Assembly (NCBI GenBank): GCA_028554795.2 | Contig: CM068828.1 | Span: 18,116,436 to 18,180,435, forward strand | DNA length: 64,000 nucleotides | DNA from: Sinohyriopsis cumingii | Lineage: Eukaryota; Mollusca; Bivalvia; Unionida; Unionidae | Reading direction: 5' to 3' | Shown: positions 24,395 to 39,123 of the stretch, piece after piece | Layout of the letters: each line of letters opens with the position of its first letter | Numbering within the stretch: position 1 is the first letter of the stretch | The notes under the pieces: generated by a model | Database searches by the model: none | Seen by the model: only the letters and a program-made list of their open reading frames with translations | Told to the model about the DNA's origin: nothing | Program-made: the position numbers and the translations under genes

Positions 24395-25290
24395 TTATTT
24401 CTTCTTTTTGGTCACTTGTTGCAACCCGGGCAAGTAGAAAGTTCCCTTTAACACTTCACTGTTCATGTCTTCTAATTTATAGACAGGAGGATGACGGCCT
24501 TGCACTCTTCCAGTGATATGAAACAATTCGGTGGTCCAATACGGTAAATAATTTTTGTCGAAGATACGTTTGCTTTTTCCAATGTTAACTCAATCTCCCG
24601 TCGTCAACAGTCCATGTTTCTTGGGGACAGTAGGGGACGTACCAAACAGTCGCTAAAACACGGACACTTTTGTTGTTGGGAAACACTTCTTCGGGGGCTC
24701 ATCCGATGCTTCGATGGTAAGATTGGTACTAAGCTTTGGTCAGGATCGGTAAGACGTTGATATACTTGTGGGTATGTTGATGCGGAAAATATTTCCACAC
24801 ACGCTCTTTTAAAATGCGTTGAAAACGTTCCAATATGCTGCTTTGGTTTCGGCATTTTTCGTGGTGAAAAAATGGATGTCCCTTTCGCCGGTTATTTTTG
24901 GAAAGCTTGCCGTCATCTGTTCGCCACTGGAGATTGTGACTAACGCTTTGTTTCGGCATTAATATTTAGGTTCGACCCATGTAAATCTGGTAAAGACGTG
25001 AATGACACGAAACATACTTGTAGCCGCGATTTTAGGTGGCTAAATGATTGCTCGATGACATCTACTTTGGTGCAACGTCTGGAAACGTTTCTTTAAATGG
25101 GTTTGTGTAACTTGTACGTTGCTTGTTTTTGTAACCATCGTTGCACCTTGGATGAACGTACACATTTCGTTTGGGTTTTGGCAGCACAATACAAGTTTTG
25201 AACTCCTTCGTAACCTGCAGGATGGGCAGGATTGTAGGAAATACTGGCTAAAATATTCTCCATCAGGACTCCTTTCATTAAGTCACCCAC
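24395..25290 (-). pseudogene. Integrase relic, copy 4
   Basis: This relic has the extra G near 24725 that joins the frame carrying YPQVYQRLTDP to the downstream frame with SKHRMSP (24604-24855); copies 1-3 lack that base. Private substitutions change the catalytic-core fragment (NNRRKGHPFFHHEKCRNQSS), and an extra Cys/Ala difference is present in the N-terminal piece (NLYCAAKTQTKC). The internal stop corresponding to copy 1 position 2869 is retained. Confidence 0.85.
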
Positions 25291-25990
25291 CGTTCTCTGA
25301 TGCTACTCTTGCGTTCATAGGGTTGTTCGAAAACTGCTTAGCGTATCCCACGTGCCACAGAAGTAGAAACCAAATGGTGATGGTAATGGTGACAAAGAAA
25401 TAGCTTTTTCTTGCTTTCTTTTTAAGTTTCCGGTTTCCTTTCTTTTTTTCCCACTTTTGTCGAAGTAGAAGTCGACATCATCTATTTAAACAAAGCTCTG
25501 AGTTCTTGTGTTGGGGAGTGGGGCAAGGGGTCTACAAGAGCGCTGCAATCTTACTAGCCCTTTGAACGACTTCACGTGCGTCCTCTTCCTCTGGAATAAG
25601 TGTGGCTGCGTCTGTCTTTGTCCATTGGGGTGGTAGTGGAGGTGATTGACTTTTCATCCTGGCCTTGAAATCTTTCAGATTTGGTTTAGCTGTTTCCTGT
25701 AAAACTTGCAGGTGAAACAGTTGAAGACGTTGCAACATTTGACAATAGTGTTTTTCCTTTTCTGGCGAATCGGGACGATCCATCAATGATTGCAATTAGT
25801 GTGGTAACTGTGGCATCATGGTCAGATTAGGATTGGGACCTAAATGAGGGGTGTGCTTTTCTTGCCAACAATGGAATTCCATCAGTTGTGAGTTGGGTAC
25901 TAAACTCAGCTTTCGTCCTTCCATGACATTCCATAGTACACGTATCAGGTCTTTCTACCAGCGGGGGTCCTTTCTTCTTCTTCTTCCTCC

Positions 25991-26399
25991 TTATTTCGGA
26001 CAACCGAGTAAAACACTTCCAACAAGTCCTCCAAGAGACGCTCCAGTCAGTCCTTGGATCAAGGGTCCTAATAGCACTGGCATGAAATTATCTTTCGCGT
26101 TGCACAAACATCTTTCTCTTTTGACTGATGGGTATTTTCTTTCTGACTATTTGGCAAAGAACGTTTCGATGCTTTGCGAAGCAATCTTTCAGGAGTTTAT
26201 TAATAGTTATCGTTCCTTTCAAGACATTCAAACAAAATTCAGACACAAGGTATCGATGATTTGTTTGAATGAATTGTTTTCGTTTGGTTGGATGGGCTTT
26301 CGACAGGACGGACGACACGTCATGATGATACAGTCTTTTTCTTTTTCTTATTTTGAGAAGAGAGTGACGGTGGTGGTGTGCACTTCTTTTGGATGACAT
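25991..26399 (-). pseudogene. Basic/hydrophobic-tail relic, copy 4
   Basis: The 103-aa frame lies at 26088-26399. The protein sequence is the same as in copy 2 although flanking regions of this copy are diverged. Confidence 0.6.
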
Positions 26400-29300
26400 A
26401 TTCTTTCTTTTGGGAGGAAAACGTCACTGAAGCGAATGGTCTAGCAGGCGTCTATTCTATATTGGAAAATGTATCCACTGATTGTCGGTATGTCCTATCA
26501 TTTTCATGATGGGTATCACAAACATTGGTGGGTTCGAAACGGACTAAATCGTGACAGATCTTCTTTGGATATATTCAGTAAACTATGTAATACTCCCGAT
26601 ATTTCTTCGATTTTGATCTTCGGGAAAGATGATAAGGTCGTTAACGGAGGAGAAGTTCCTTAATAAATTGATTTCTTTGTTTTCATCAAATTTGGAAAGA
26701 CGCGTGTTGAATCAGGGTTGACTGGAATCACGAGCAACGGTGAAGTGGAAGAAGCTACTGCTGGAGACACGGTCACCGATGTTCGTGGTTTGGGGAAGTA
26801 AGGTTGTCTTCTAGCAGCACCGCCTCACTTTCGTTAGAAGATGTTTCTTGGGGATTCTCTTCTTCTTGGGAATTTTCTTTTTCTGGTTATGTGCCTTGGT
26901 CGTGTTACACGTTTTCTTCTTGGAACGTCTTTGGAGAGAAGATCTTTTTAGGGGGTTAGCTGCTACTGCTGAATCATTTGGATACGAGTTTAAGAGGGAA
27001 TGAATAATGACACCTCCAAGAGAACCGCTACCTCCAGGTTTCAAAATAAATTGCTTTTCGGTTTGAGTATTGATTCTGGAATCTGCCTGTTGCGACAAGG
27101 CTACTTAGTCTTTGTCAAAAAAGCGTTTGATTTGATGAGGGATGTAAATGATGCCGTGAAGTAATTGACATGCTGTCGCCGTAAACCATTGTAAGACGTT
27201 TTTGAGACTAGGGTTCAAAGACACGAGCACGCACTAGTGGATGTTTTTCGCACAAAACACGAATCACTTGTGAGACAGACAAGAAGTGCCGGAAGTTTTT
27301 ATAGGTGCTTGAGTGACACTGTCGTACGCATAAGTCAGCCAAGGAGTTTCTATTTGGCTAGCAGTAGCGCTTGAGATTTATCTCTTGGACAAGTAAACAA
27401 AACCACGTAATGAGAAGTGGGACCGATGGGCTTTAATTTGTGGAAACAAACTGAGGGTAATGTAAATGACACTGGTATTATGATGATGCCCTTTGCGTAT
27501 AAATCATGGATTAATTCTTCTTCGTCCTCTACTAACATATCGAAAATGACGTGTTTGACTCGTGTCAGGCATGATACTGTTCCCGCGAGGAGTGCCTTCC
27601 ACAATGATAATGAAATCTCCTTGACTTTCTTGAAGGAAGCTGTAAGCCGATTGCCGATCTTTGTAACACCGCACGAAGCATTAGGACGGACGATCGATTA
27701 AATGGGTTTTGTGCTAGATCAAACATTTAACAAAATCGCTTAGCCTCAACCTCTCAGTCCAGCAATCAGTATTTTAAAGGGATGATGAAGATAAAGTGAC
27801 TCTCAAGTGGAACGATATAACTTCTCGTTAATGAGTTTGAGAGGATAGGAGGAGGTAAAGAAGCCATAGCGAAGGTGTATACAATTTAGAAAATAACATA
27901 GACAAGACAAGAGATTTTTTACGTTTCAAGACACGTTTATTCAGTATTAAAAATGGCGATTTGACACGAAATACAAAAATACATTAGAGACAAATGGTTA
28001 AGTATAGATTTAAGATGCAACTCAAAACGACAAAAAATGCAATACAAACATATAACTGTACAAAATTTTCGATGAATGTGTGGTGTTCTACAATTTCCAG
28101 GGACACTGTGTAACATTCTTTGTGTCTCTACAATATGGGCAGTCTGTAATATTTCCTCCCAGAATGGTCTTTCATTGGTGTCGATTTCGACGACGGTGCT
28201 ATTGTCCTGAATTTGGGTTTACTTTGTGTCACGTTCTTCTTTCAATGTTGCTAACTCGCGATTAAATGTCACATTGTTCACTTGACGTTTTAAGTCAGTA
28301 ACCTAAATCTATTACTTAGTTAGCCACTTCTTTCGTCCAAGCATCGAAACTAAAACCGTTCCAGTCACGCACATCTTTCCACTGAGGGTATAGGTCTAAA
28401 GCTACACACAAACTTTCTTAAGCATCCAAAGTCAATACAGTTTTAAAAATAATTTCTTTACGTTCAGGTTGAGAGGTATCGAATGAAAGTGCAACGATTT
28501 TAACAGTTATAGTGTATCGTGCACATTGAAATGAGATATAATGTTGTCTTTGTAGGAACTTTTAGTAAATATTCCACATGGAATCTGCTGGCAAAGCATA
28601 TGCTAGAGGCGAAGTCAATAATATGCACAATAAGATATTCATTTTCACATTGAACCTGGAGAGTGTTATTATATGTTGCCTTATAAAATTCTTTAAAAAA
28701 TATTGAATCTGTTGTAAATGACCTTGAAGGTCTTGGTAATTTCTCCAAAAGAGAATAATGCTAGTGAAGAATGTATTGAAATTATATGTTATATGACTGT
28801 GACTGGCAAGTATTATTCTCAATAGTACGTACAATATTAGATTTTTGTATTTACAACTTATCAGAGAGACTTTGCTATTGTTGCTATAATGTGTTTATAT
28901 TGCTTTTATTTTCTTCAACTTTGTTATACAATACTAGATTTTGCGTCTCTAAGATCTCTCTGCACTCGGTTAGGTTACTGAAATATTACAAGTCTTCTAT
29001 ATGCTGCATTTCCTAATTAAAAATGTGATTTTAATCCTGCGGAGTTTGGTATACAATAAGCGTGCTACTGCCAAGTATGCGGTTATACAAAAATGTAGTT
29101 TTTAAAGCTAATGTCATCATTTTGTACCTTGACTTTAGACCTACAAATGTGCCAGCTGCACGATAAGGTGTGGAGTTAGATAAAACGCTCAATAAAACAT
29201 GTTAAGTGGTGAAAGAGTCACAACCTAGATATAGAAAACAGGACAGTAAATTCCCTTGTTTTTGGCTCTATCCTTGAGGACAGATCGTATGACTAGGAGT

Positions 29301-31758
29301 ACATAATACACTATATCTATGGCATATATCAAGCAAACGTTTGCATGAAAATGCGTTCATTGGTTCAAATTGACATAGGTGACCGATTTATATATTAGCT
29401 GCCTGTGACCTTAACCTTGAGTTTGAAGTCATGGCCATGGTAGATTAATTGTGATATATAACTGGTGCATGTTTCATTAAAATATCTTTAGTAGTTTAAA
29501 GGTTATCATCTAGAGAATGTAAAACAACCAACACAAAAACCATATATTTTCCCTAACCTGGCTGAAAACTTAATCTAATGGCAGGGGACCTGTATATATC
29601 ATGTGACACACCGCCTAGTCATAAATTATATATGACTGAATTTTATAATCTTTCTCTAGCTGTAACACAGTTATGGGCTGGACAAGGAACTGTTAACATA
29701 AGAATGGACGAATGTAGAATCAGTATATTTTTTTCCAGATTTAAGATGGGTGTAAACATGCATCAATAGTCTTATCATAATTTAGAGCGACAGCAGAAGA
29801 GTTCCTGCCTTGACGTCGACCATTGCAAAATGACGAAAACCATAGCATACAAAACTTTATTTGTATCACACACATGTGTTCCTTCTAAGATCTGAAACAT
29901 TTTTTGAACGTCAGCCTGGATAAAAACATTGAATACCTTAAAAGTTTAAATAGATTCATGGAAGTATGAATCACTTTATGAGTATCATATATGAATATAT
30001 TCACTTTCATCGCAATAAAGATGTGTTTTAATTTAAGACTTGCAAGATTTATATGCATATAGGCATGTGACTGTAACTTTGTGGCAAAGCCTTGGAAGAT
30101 CACACTACGTCAAGTTGTAAAAGTGTACAATGGTCTCATAATACAACTTTTAATGTCTAAAATGTAACAGCCCTGACGTCACAAGTATGTACTGAGATGA
30201 ATGCCCTTAACGTTGCAGATATGATCCTGGTATTGGTGCAAGACACAACATTCAAAATAAGTTTGATTTTCATGACTTAAACAGCTTCTTAAGTACAGTC
30301 CACTCACAAATGGCAATAACCTTCAAAATGAGATAATACATGTGTGTTATGTGACATGAACATAGGTCATGCTACACTAAAAAGCACTAATTCATTTCAT
30401 TGTTCTTGAGACTTTGAGAGCCAAAGATATAACACAAAAATAGATAATGTTGATTCCTGACTAATGAAAATAACTAGACAAACAAATGATTCAAAAGTTA
30501 CGAGTCAAAAATACACTTCGTTAAACTACATTAGAGGACTTTTGATTTACAGTCCTATATAAAAAGTGAGTAAGCTTTACAAATCAGTTCAATCTTGCCG
30601 ATAGGACCATGTTATTGATACACTTTATACGTACAAGTGATAGGACAATGTTATTGATACAACTGATAGGTACAAGTGAGACGACCTTGCTATTCATACA
30701 TACGATAGGTACAATAATTATACCCTCAAGGTTCGATTTTATATTGGGAAATGTTTCAATCTATGATCTTCAATAACACTTTCTGTGAGACAGTTTGGAC
30801 ACAAAAAAAAATTACATTGACCTGACACTCTAGCCCTGGCCTTAATTATAGGTCTGTGAGAGTTCCAATTAACAACATCAAGTGATAATGTACTACTATA
30901 CCAAGTTTTGTATTTTTTACTACATTTAGAAGTTTGCAAGTGTTGCAGTTCCAAACAAATATAGAAATGTCTGCCTTTTACTTTCATATGAGAACCATCA
31001 AAGTAGCAAATTTGACACCCTTGTCTTAACGAAAAGTTGCATTTGTTCGTTCAGGATTTTGACAGTAAACTTCATTTAATTTCCACTGACATCTTGAACT
31101 TGTGTGATGAATGGTGTCTATCAAAGCTAATTCCCAATGCATTTCGTGATCAGATTGGATAGCGTTGGATAATTTGATCGTGAAACAGCACATCCATGGA
31201 ACTCTCACTGGGTAACGTTCAGTAAATTGGTTATTCATTATTCGAGGGTCCTGCTTTCCGAGGATTCACCCGAGGTCAAAGGAGTTTCCAAAAGAAGGTT
31301 GTTGTTACTGCTGTCTTTTGGGCTACTGGCTTAAGCCGCAGGGCTCCCGTTGTGACTAGAATATTTCAAAGAAGGATCACGTAGAAGGTAACAGATGCTA
31401 CTGCAGAATACAATGGTCCACAATAGTTTCTCTCCATGATACAAAGTCATGTTGGCGATGGCGACTCTGATGATACAATACACCACATAGATTTTTCAGA
31501 AAAATACCATTTGCGTTTTTGGCACATGTTTACCGCACCACACCCACAGGGAATGCTTTTGTAGATGTTGAAGAGTAGGAGCAAGTGCATACTGCTGTTG
31601 TGTTGAACTGTTGGTGACTTCTTTTTATATATGATGACTTTGACAGTCCAAGAATCAATACTCGGGGGTTGTCCTTTCCAAAGTACTGTCACTTCTTTGA
31701 CTTGGTGTTTACCTACTGTATGGGTACTTGGATCGAGAATGCTTTCGTTTCCGTACAT

Positions 31759-32654
31759 TTATTTCTTCTTTTTGGTCACTTGTTGCAACCCGGGCAAGTA
31801 GAAAGTTCCCTTTAACACTTCACTGTTCATGTCTTCTAATTTATAGACAGGAGGATGACGGCCTTGCACTCTTCCAGTGATATGAAACAATTCGGTGGTC
31901 CAATACGGTAAATAATTTTTGTCGAAGATACGTTTGCTTTTTCCAATGTTAACTCAATCTCCCGTCGTCAACAGTCCATGTTTCTTGGGGACAGTAGGGG
32001 ACGTACCAAACAGTCGCTAAAACACGGACACTTTTGTTGTTGGGAAACACTTCTTCGGGGGCTCATCCGATGCTTCGATGGTAAGATTGGTACTAAGCTT
32101 TGGTCAGGATCGGTAAGACGTTGATATACTTGTGGGTATGTTGATGCGGAAAATATTTCCACACACGCTCTTTTAAAATGCGTTGAAAACGTTCCAATAT
32201 GCCGCCTTGGTTTCGGGATTTTTGGTGGTGAAAAAATGGATGTCCCTTTTGCCGGTTATTTTTGGAAAGCTTGCCGTCATCTGTTCGCCACTGGAGATTG
32301 TGACTAACGCTTTGTTTCGGCATTGATATTTAGGTTCGACCCATGTAAATCTGGTAAAGACGTGAATGACACGAAACATACTTGTAGCCTCGATTTTAGG
32401 TGGCTAAATGATTGCTCGATGACATCTACTTTGGTGCAACGTCTGGAAACGTTTCTTTAAATGGGTTTGTGTAACTTGTACGTTGCTTGTTTTTGTAACC
32501 ATCGTTGCACCTTGGATGAACGTACACATTTCATTTGGGTTTTGGCAGTACAATACAAGTTTTGAACTCCTTCGTAACCTGCAGGATGGGCAGGATTGTA
32601 GGAAATACTGGCTAAAATATTCTCCATCAGGACTCCTTTCATTAAGTCACCCAC
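31759..32654 (-). pseudogene. Integrase relic, copy 5, lacking one of the shared stops
   Basis: At 32323-32325 the codon is CAA (Gln) where all other copies have TAA, so one frame stays open over 32173-32379, covering the first catalytic-site region through HFFTTKNPET. The rest of the damage (TGA after GD in the C-terminal part, frameshifts around the core) is shared with the other copies, so the gene is still dead. A nearby private change (GTAGCCTCG near 32389) marks a local haplotype different from the neighbours. Confidence 0.85.
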
Positions 32655-33354
32655 CGTTCTCTGATGCTACTCTTGCGTTCATAGGGTTGTTCGAAAACTG
32701 CTTAGCGTGTCCCACGTGCCACAGAAGTAGAAACCAAATGGTGATGGTAATGGTGACAAAGAAATCGCTTTTTCTTGCTTTCTTTTTAAGTTTCCGGTTT
32801 CCTTTCTTTTTTTCCCACTTTTGTCGAAGTAGAAGTCGACATCATCTATTTAAACAAAGCTTTGAGTTCTTGTGTTCGGGAGTGGGGCAAGGGGTCTACA
32901 AGAGCGCTGCAATCTTACTAGCCCTTTGAACGACTTCACGTGCGTCCTCTTCCTCTGGAATAAGTGTGGCTGCGTCTGTCTTTGTCCATTGGGGTGGTAG
33001 TGGAGGTGATTGACTTTTCATCCTGGCCTTGAAATCTTTCAGATTTGGTTTAGCTGTTTCCTGTAAAACTTGCAGGTGAAACAGTTGAAGACGTTGCAAC
33101 ATTTGACAATAGTGTTTTTCCTTTTCTGGCGAATCGGGACGATCCATCAATGATTGCAATTAGTGTGGTAACTGTGGCATCATGGTCAGATTAGGATTGG
33201 GACCTAAATGAGGGGTGTGCTTTTCTTGCCAACAATGGAATTCCATCAGTTGTGAGTTGGGTACTAAACTCAGCTTTCGTCCTTCCATGACATTCCATAG
33301 TACACGTATCAGGTCTTTCTACCAGCGGGGGTCCTTTCTTCTTCTTCTTCCTCC

Positions 33355-33762
33355 TTATTTCGGACAACCGAGTAAAACACTTCCAACAAGTCCTCCAAGA
33401 GACGCTCCAGTCAGTCCTTGGATCAAGGGTCCTAATAGCACTGCATGAAATTATCTTTCGCGTTGCACAAACATCTTTCTCTTTTGACTGATGGGTATTT
33501 TCTTTCTGACTATTTGGCAAAGAACGTTTCGATGCTTTGCGAAGCAATCTTTCAGGAGTTTATTAATAGTTATCGTTCCTTTCAAGACATTCAAACAAAA
33601 TTCAGACACAAGGTATCGATGATTTGTTTGAATGAATTGTTTTCGTTTGGTTGGATGGGCTTTCGACAGGACGGACGACACGTCATGATGATACAGTCTT
33701 TTTCTTTTTCTTATTTTGAGAAGAGAGTGACGGTGGTGGTGTGCACTTCTTTTGGATGACAT
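33355..33762 (-). pseudogene. Basic/hydrophobic-tail relic, copy 5, extra 1-bp deletion
   Basis: The 103-aa frame (33451-33762) is unchanged. Loss of one G near 33442 alters the register of the tail relative to the other copies and also splits the antisense 181-aa frame into two. Confidence 0.6.
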
Positions 33763-36700
33763 ATTCTTTCTTTTGGGAGGAAAACGTCACTGAAGCGAAT
33801 GGTCTAGCAGGCGTCTATTCTATATTGGAAAATGTATCCACTGATTGTCGGTATGTCCTATCATTTTCATGATGGGTATCACAAACATTGGTGGGTTCGA
33901 AACGGACTAAATCGTGACAGATCTTCTTTGGATATATTCAGTAAACTATGTAACACTCCCGATATTTCTTCGATTTTGATCTTCGGGAAAGATGATAAGG
34001 TCGTTAACGGAGGAGAAGTTCCTTAATAAATTGATTTCTTTGTTTTCATCAAATTTGGAAAGACGCGTGTTGAATCAGGGTTGACTGGCATCACGAGCAA
34101 CGGTGAAGTGGAAGAAGCTACTGCTGGAGACACGGTCACCGATGTTCGTGGTTTGGGGAAGTAAGGTTGTCTTCTAGCAGCACTGCCTCACTTTCGTTAG
34201 AAGATGTTTCTTGGGGATTCTCTTCTTCTTGGGAATTTTCTTTTTCTGGTTATGTGCCTTGGTCGTGTTACACGTTTTCTTCTTGGAACGTCTTTGGAGA
34301 GAAGCTCTTTTTAGGGGGTTAGCTGCTACTGCTGAATCATTTGGATACGAGTTTAAGAGGGAATGAATAATGACACCTCCAAGAGAACCGCTACCTCCAG
34401 GTTTCAAAATAAATTGCTTTTCGGTTTGAGTATTGATTCTGGAATCTGCCTGTTGCGACAAGGCTACTTAGTCTTTGTCAAAAAAGCGTTTGATTTGATG
34501 AGGGATGTAAATGATGCCGTGAAGTAATTGACATGCTGTCGCCGTAAACCATTGTAAGACGTTTTTGAGACTAGGGTTCAAAGACACGAGCACGCACTAG
34601 TGGATGTTTTTCGCACAAAACACGAATCACTTGTGAGACAGACAAGAAGTGCCGGAAGTTTTTATAGGTGCTTGAGTGACACTGTCGTACGCATAAGTCA
34701 GCCAAGGAGTTTCTATTTGGCTAACAGTAGCGCTTGAGATTTATCTCTTGGACAAGTAAACAAAACCACGTAATGAGAAGTGGGACCGATGGGCTTTAAT
34801 TTGTGGAAACAAACTGAGGGTAATGTAAATGACACTGGTATTATGATGATGCCCTTTGCGTATAAATCATGGATTAATTCTTCTTCGTCCTCTACTAACA
34901 TATCGAAAATGACGTGTTTGACTCGTGTCAGGCATGATACTGTTCCCGCGAGGAGTGCCTTCCACAATGATAATGAAATCTCCTTGACTTTCTTGAAGGA
35001 AGCTGTAAGCCGATTGCCGATCTTTGTAACACCGCACGAAGCATTAGGACGGACGATCGATTAAATGGGTTTTGTGCTAGATCAAACATTTAACAAAATC
35101 GCTTAGCCTCAACCTCTCAGTCCAGCAATCAGTATTTTAAAGGGATGATGAAGATAAAGTGACTCTCAAGTGGAACGATATAACTTCTCGTTAATGAGTT
35201 TGAGAGGATAGGAGGAGGTAAAGAAGCCATAGCGAAGGTGTATACAATTTAGAAAATAACATAGACAAGACAAGAGATTTTTTACGTTTCAAGACACGTT
35301 TATTCAGTATTAAAAATGGCGATTTGACACGAAATACAAAAATACATTAGAGACAAATGGTTAAGTATAGATTTAAGATGCAACTCAAAACGACAAAAAA
35401 TGCAATACAAACATATAACTGTACAAAATTTTCGATGAATGTGTGGTGTTCTACAATTTCCAGGGACACTGTGTAACATTCTTTGTGTCTCTACAATATG
35501 GGCAGTCTGTAATATTTCCTCCCAGAATGGTCTTTCATTGGTGTCGATTTCGACGACGGTGCTATTGTCCTGAATTTTTTTGTTTACTTCGTGTCACGTT
35601 CTTCTTTCAATGTTGCTAACTCGCGATTAAATGTCACATTGTTCACTTGACGTTTTAAGTCATTAACCTAAATCTATTACTTAGTTAGCCACTTCTTTCG
35701 TCCAAGCATCGAAACTAAAACCGTTCCAGTCACGTACATCTTTCCATTGAGGGTATAGGTCTAAAGCTACACACAAACTTTCTTAAGCATCCAAAGTCAA
35801 TACAGTTTTAAAAATAATTTCTTTACGTTCAGGTTGAGAGGTATCGAATGAAAGTGCAACGATTTTAACAGTTATAGTGTATCGTGCACATTGAAATGAG
35901 ATATTATGTTGTCTTTGTAGGAACTTTTAGTAAATATTCCACATGGAATCTGCTGGCAAAGCATATGCTAGAGGCGAAGTCAATAATATGCACAATAAGA
36001 TATTCATTTTCACATTGAACCTGGAGAGTGTTATTATATGTTGCCTTATAAAATTCTTTAAAAAATATTGAATCTGTTGTAAATGACCTTGAAGGTCTTG
36101 GTAATTTCTCCAAAAGAGAATAATGCTAGTGAAGAATGTATTGAAATTATATGTTATATGACTGTGACTGGCAAGTATTATTCTCAATAGTACGTACAAT
36201 ATTAGATTTTTGTATTTACAACTTATCAGAGAGACTTTGCTATTGTTGCTATAATGTGTTTATATTGCTTTTATTTTCTTCAACTTTGTTATACAATACT
36301 AGATTTTGCGTCTCTAAGATCTCTCTGCACTCGATTAGGTTACTGAAATATTACAAGTCTTCTATATGCTGCATTTCCTAATTAAAAATGTGATTTTAAT
36401 CCTGCGGAGTTTGGTATACAATAAGCGTGCTACTGCCAAGTATGCGCTTATACAAAAATGTAGTTTTTAAAGCTAATGTCATCATTTTGTACCTTGACTT
36501 TAGACCTACAAATGTGCCAGCTGCACGATAAGGTGTGCAGTTAGATAAAACGCTCAATAAAACATGTTAAGTGGTGAAAGAGTCACAACCTAGATATAGA
36601 AAACAGGACAGTAAATTCCCTTGTTTTTGGCTCTATCCTTGAGGACAGATCGTATGACTAGGAGTACATAATACACTATGTCTATGGCATATATCAAGCA

Positions 36701-39123
36701 AACGTTTGCATGAAAATGCGTTCATTGGTTCAAATTGACATAGGTGACCGATTTATATATTAGCTGCCTGTGACCTTAACCTTGAGTTTGAAGTCATGGC
36801 CATGGTAGATTAATTGTGATATATAACTGGTGCATGTTTCATTAAAATATCTTTAGTAGTTTAAAGGTTATCATCTAGAGAATGTAAAACAACCAACACG
36901 AAAACCATATATTTTCCCTAACCTGGCTGAAAACTTAATCTAATGGCAGGGGACCTGTATATATCATGTGACACACACCCTAGTCATAAATTATAAATGA
37001 CTGAATTTTATAATCTTTCTCTAGCTGTAACACAGTTATGGGCTGGACAAGGAACTGTTAACATAAGAATGGACGAATGTAGAATCAGTATATTTTTTTC
37101 CAGATTTAAGATGGGTGTAAACATGCATCAGTAGTCTTATCATAATTTAGAGCGACAGCAGAAGAGTTCCTGCCTTGACGTCGACCATTGCAAAATGACG
37201 AAAACCATAGCATACAAAACTTTATTTGTATCACACACATGTGTTCCTTCTAAGATGTGAAACAATTTTTGAACGTCAGCCTGGATAAAAACATTGAATA
37301 CCTTAAAAGTTTAAATAGATTCATGGAAGTATGAATCACTTTATGAGTATCATATATGAATATATTCACTTTCATCGCAATAAAGATGTGTTTTAATTTA
37401 AGACTTGCAAGATTTATATGCATATAGGCATGTGACTGTAACTTTGTGGCAAAGCCTTGGAAGATCACACTACGTCAAGTTGTAAAAGTGTACAATGGTC
37501 TCATAATACAACTTTTAATGTCTAAAATGTAACAGCCCTGACGTCACAAGTATGTACTGAGATGAATGCCCTTAACGTTGCAGATATGATCCTGGTATTG
37601 GTGCAAGACACAACATTCAATACAATTTTGATTTTCATGACTTAAACAGCTTCTTAAGTACAGTCCACTCACAAATGGCAATAACCTTCAAAATGAGATA
37701 ATACATGTGTGTTATGTGACATGAACATAGGTCATGCTACACTAAAAAGCACTAATTCATTTCATTGTTCTTGAGACTTTGAGAGCCAAAGATATAACAC
37801 AAAAATAGATAATGTTGATTCCTGACTAATGAAAATAACTAGACAAACAAATGATTCAAAAGTTACGAGTCAAAAATACACTTAGTTAAACTACATTAGA
37901 GGACTTTTGATTTACAGTCCTATATAAAAAGTGAGTAAGCTTTACAAATCAGTTCAATCTTGCCGATAGGACCATGTTATTGATACACTTTATACGTACA
38001 AGTGATAGGACAATGTTATTGATACAACTGATAGGTACAAGTGAGACGACCTTGCTATTCATACATACGATAGGTACAATAATTATACCCTCAAGGTTCG
38101 ATTTTATATTGGGAAATGTTTCAATCTATGATCTTCAATAACACTTTCTGTGAGACAGTTTGGACACAAAAAAAAATTACATTGACCTGACACTCTAGCC
38201 CTGGCCTTAATTATAGGTCTGTGAGAGTTCCAATTAACAACATCAAGTGATAATGTACTACTATACCAAGTTTTGTATTTTTTACTACATTTAGAAGTTT
38301 GCAAGTGTTGCAGTTCCAAACAAATATAGAAATGTCTGCCTTTTACTTTCATATGAGAACCATCAAAGTAGCAAATTTGACACCCTTGTCTTAACGAAAA
38401 GTTGCATTTGTTCGTTCAGGATTTTGACAGTAAACTTCATTTAATTTCCACTGACATCTTGTACTTGTGTGATGAATGGTGTCTATCAAAGCTAATTCCC
38501 AATGCATTTCGTGATCAGATTGGATGGCGTTGGATAATTTGATCGTGAAACAGCACATCCATGGAACTCTCACTGGGTAACGTTCAGTAAATTGGTTATT
38601 CATTATTCGAGGGTCCTGCTTTCCGAGGATTCACCCGAGGTCAAAGGAGTTTCCAAAAGAAGGTTGTTGTTACTGCTGTCTTTTGGGCTACTGGCTTAAG
38701 CCGCAGGGCTCCCGTTGTGACTAGAATATTTCAAAGAAGGATCACGTAGAAGGTAACAGATGCTACTGCAGAATACAATGGTCCACAATAGTTTCTCTCC
38801 ATGATACAAAGTCATGTTGGCGATGGCGACTCTGATGATACAATACACCACATAGATTTTTCAGAAAAATACCATTTGCGTTTTTGGCACATGTTTACCG
38901 CACCACACCCACAGGGAATGCTTTTGTAGATGTTGAAGAGTAGGAGCAAGTGCATACTGCTGTTGTGTTGAACTGTTGGTGACCTCTTTTTATATATGAT
39001 GACTTTGACAGTCCAAGAATCAATACTCGGGGGTTGTCCTTTCCAAAGTACTGTCACTTCTTTGACTTGGTGTTTACCTACTGTATGGGTACTTGGATCG
39101 AGAATGCTTTCGTTTCCGTACAT

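Larger units (their letters stand above)
22090..29453. repeat. Tandem macro-repeat, copy 4 (7364 bp)
   Basis: This is the first clearly diverged copy. It carries a G at about 24725 (TTGGTAC) that copies 1-3 lack, and this base is shared with copies 5-7. A run of private differences lies between about 24840 and 24890 inside the integrase relic (CTGCTTTGGTTTCGGC, TTTTTCGTGG, CTTTCGCCGG). Minus-strand counterparts are 23662-23874, 24083-24394, integrase 24395-25290, 25532-25990, 25991-26399, 26811-27098 and 27350-27604. A substitution near 28832 lengthens the 86-aa frame to 90 aa (28562-28834), a change shared with copy 5. Confidence 0.97.
29454..36818. repeat. Tandem macro-repeat, copy 5 (7365 bp)
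   Basis: This copy carries two notable private changes. At 32323-32325 it reads as a glutamine codon on the minus strand where the other six copies have TAA, and near 33442 it lacks one G (CACTGCATG), which splits the 181-aa antisense frame seen elsewhere. With copy 6 it shares GAATTTTTTTGTTTACTTCG (from about 35573), where the others have GAATTTGGGTTTACTTTG. Minus-strand counterparts are 31026-31238, 31447-31758, integrase 31759-32654, 32896-33354, 33355-33762, 34174-34461 and 34713-34967. Confidence 0.97.
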
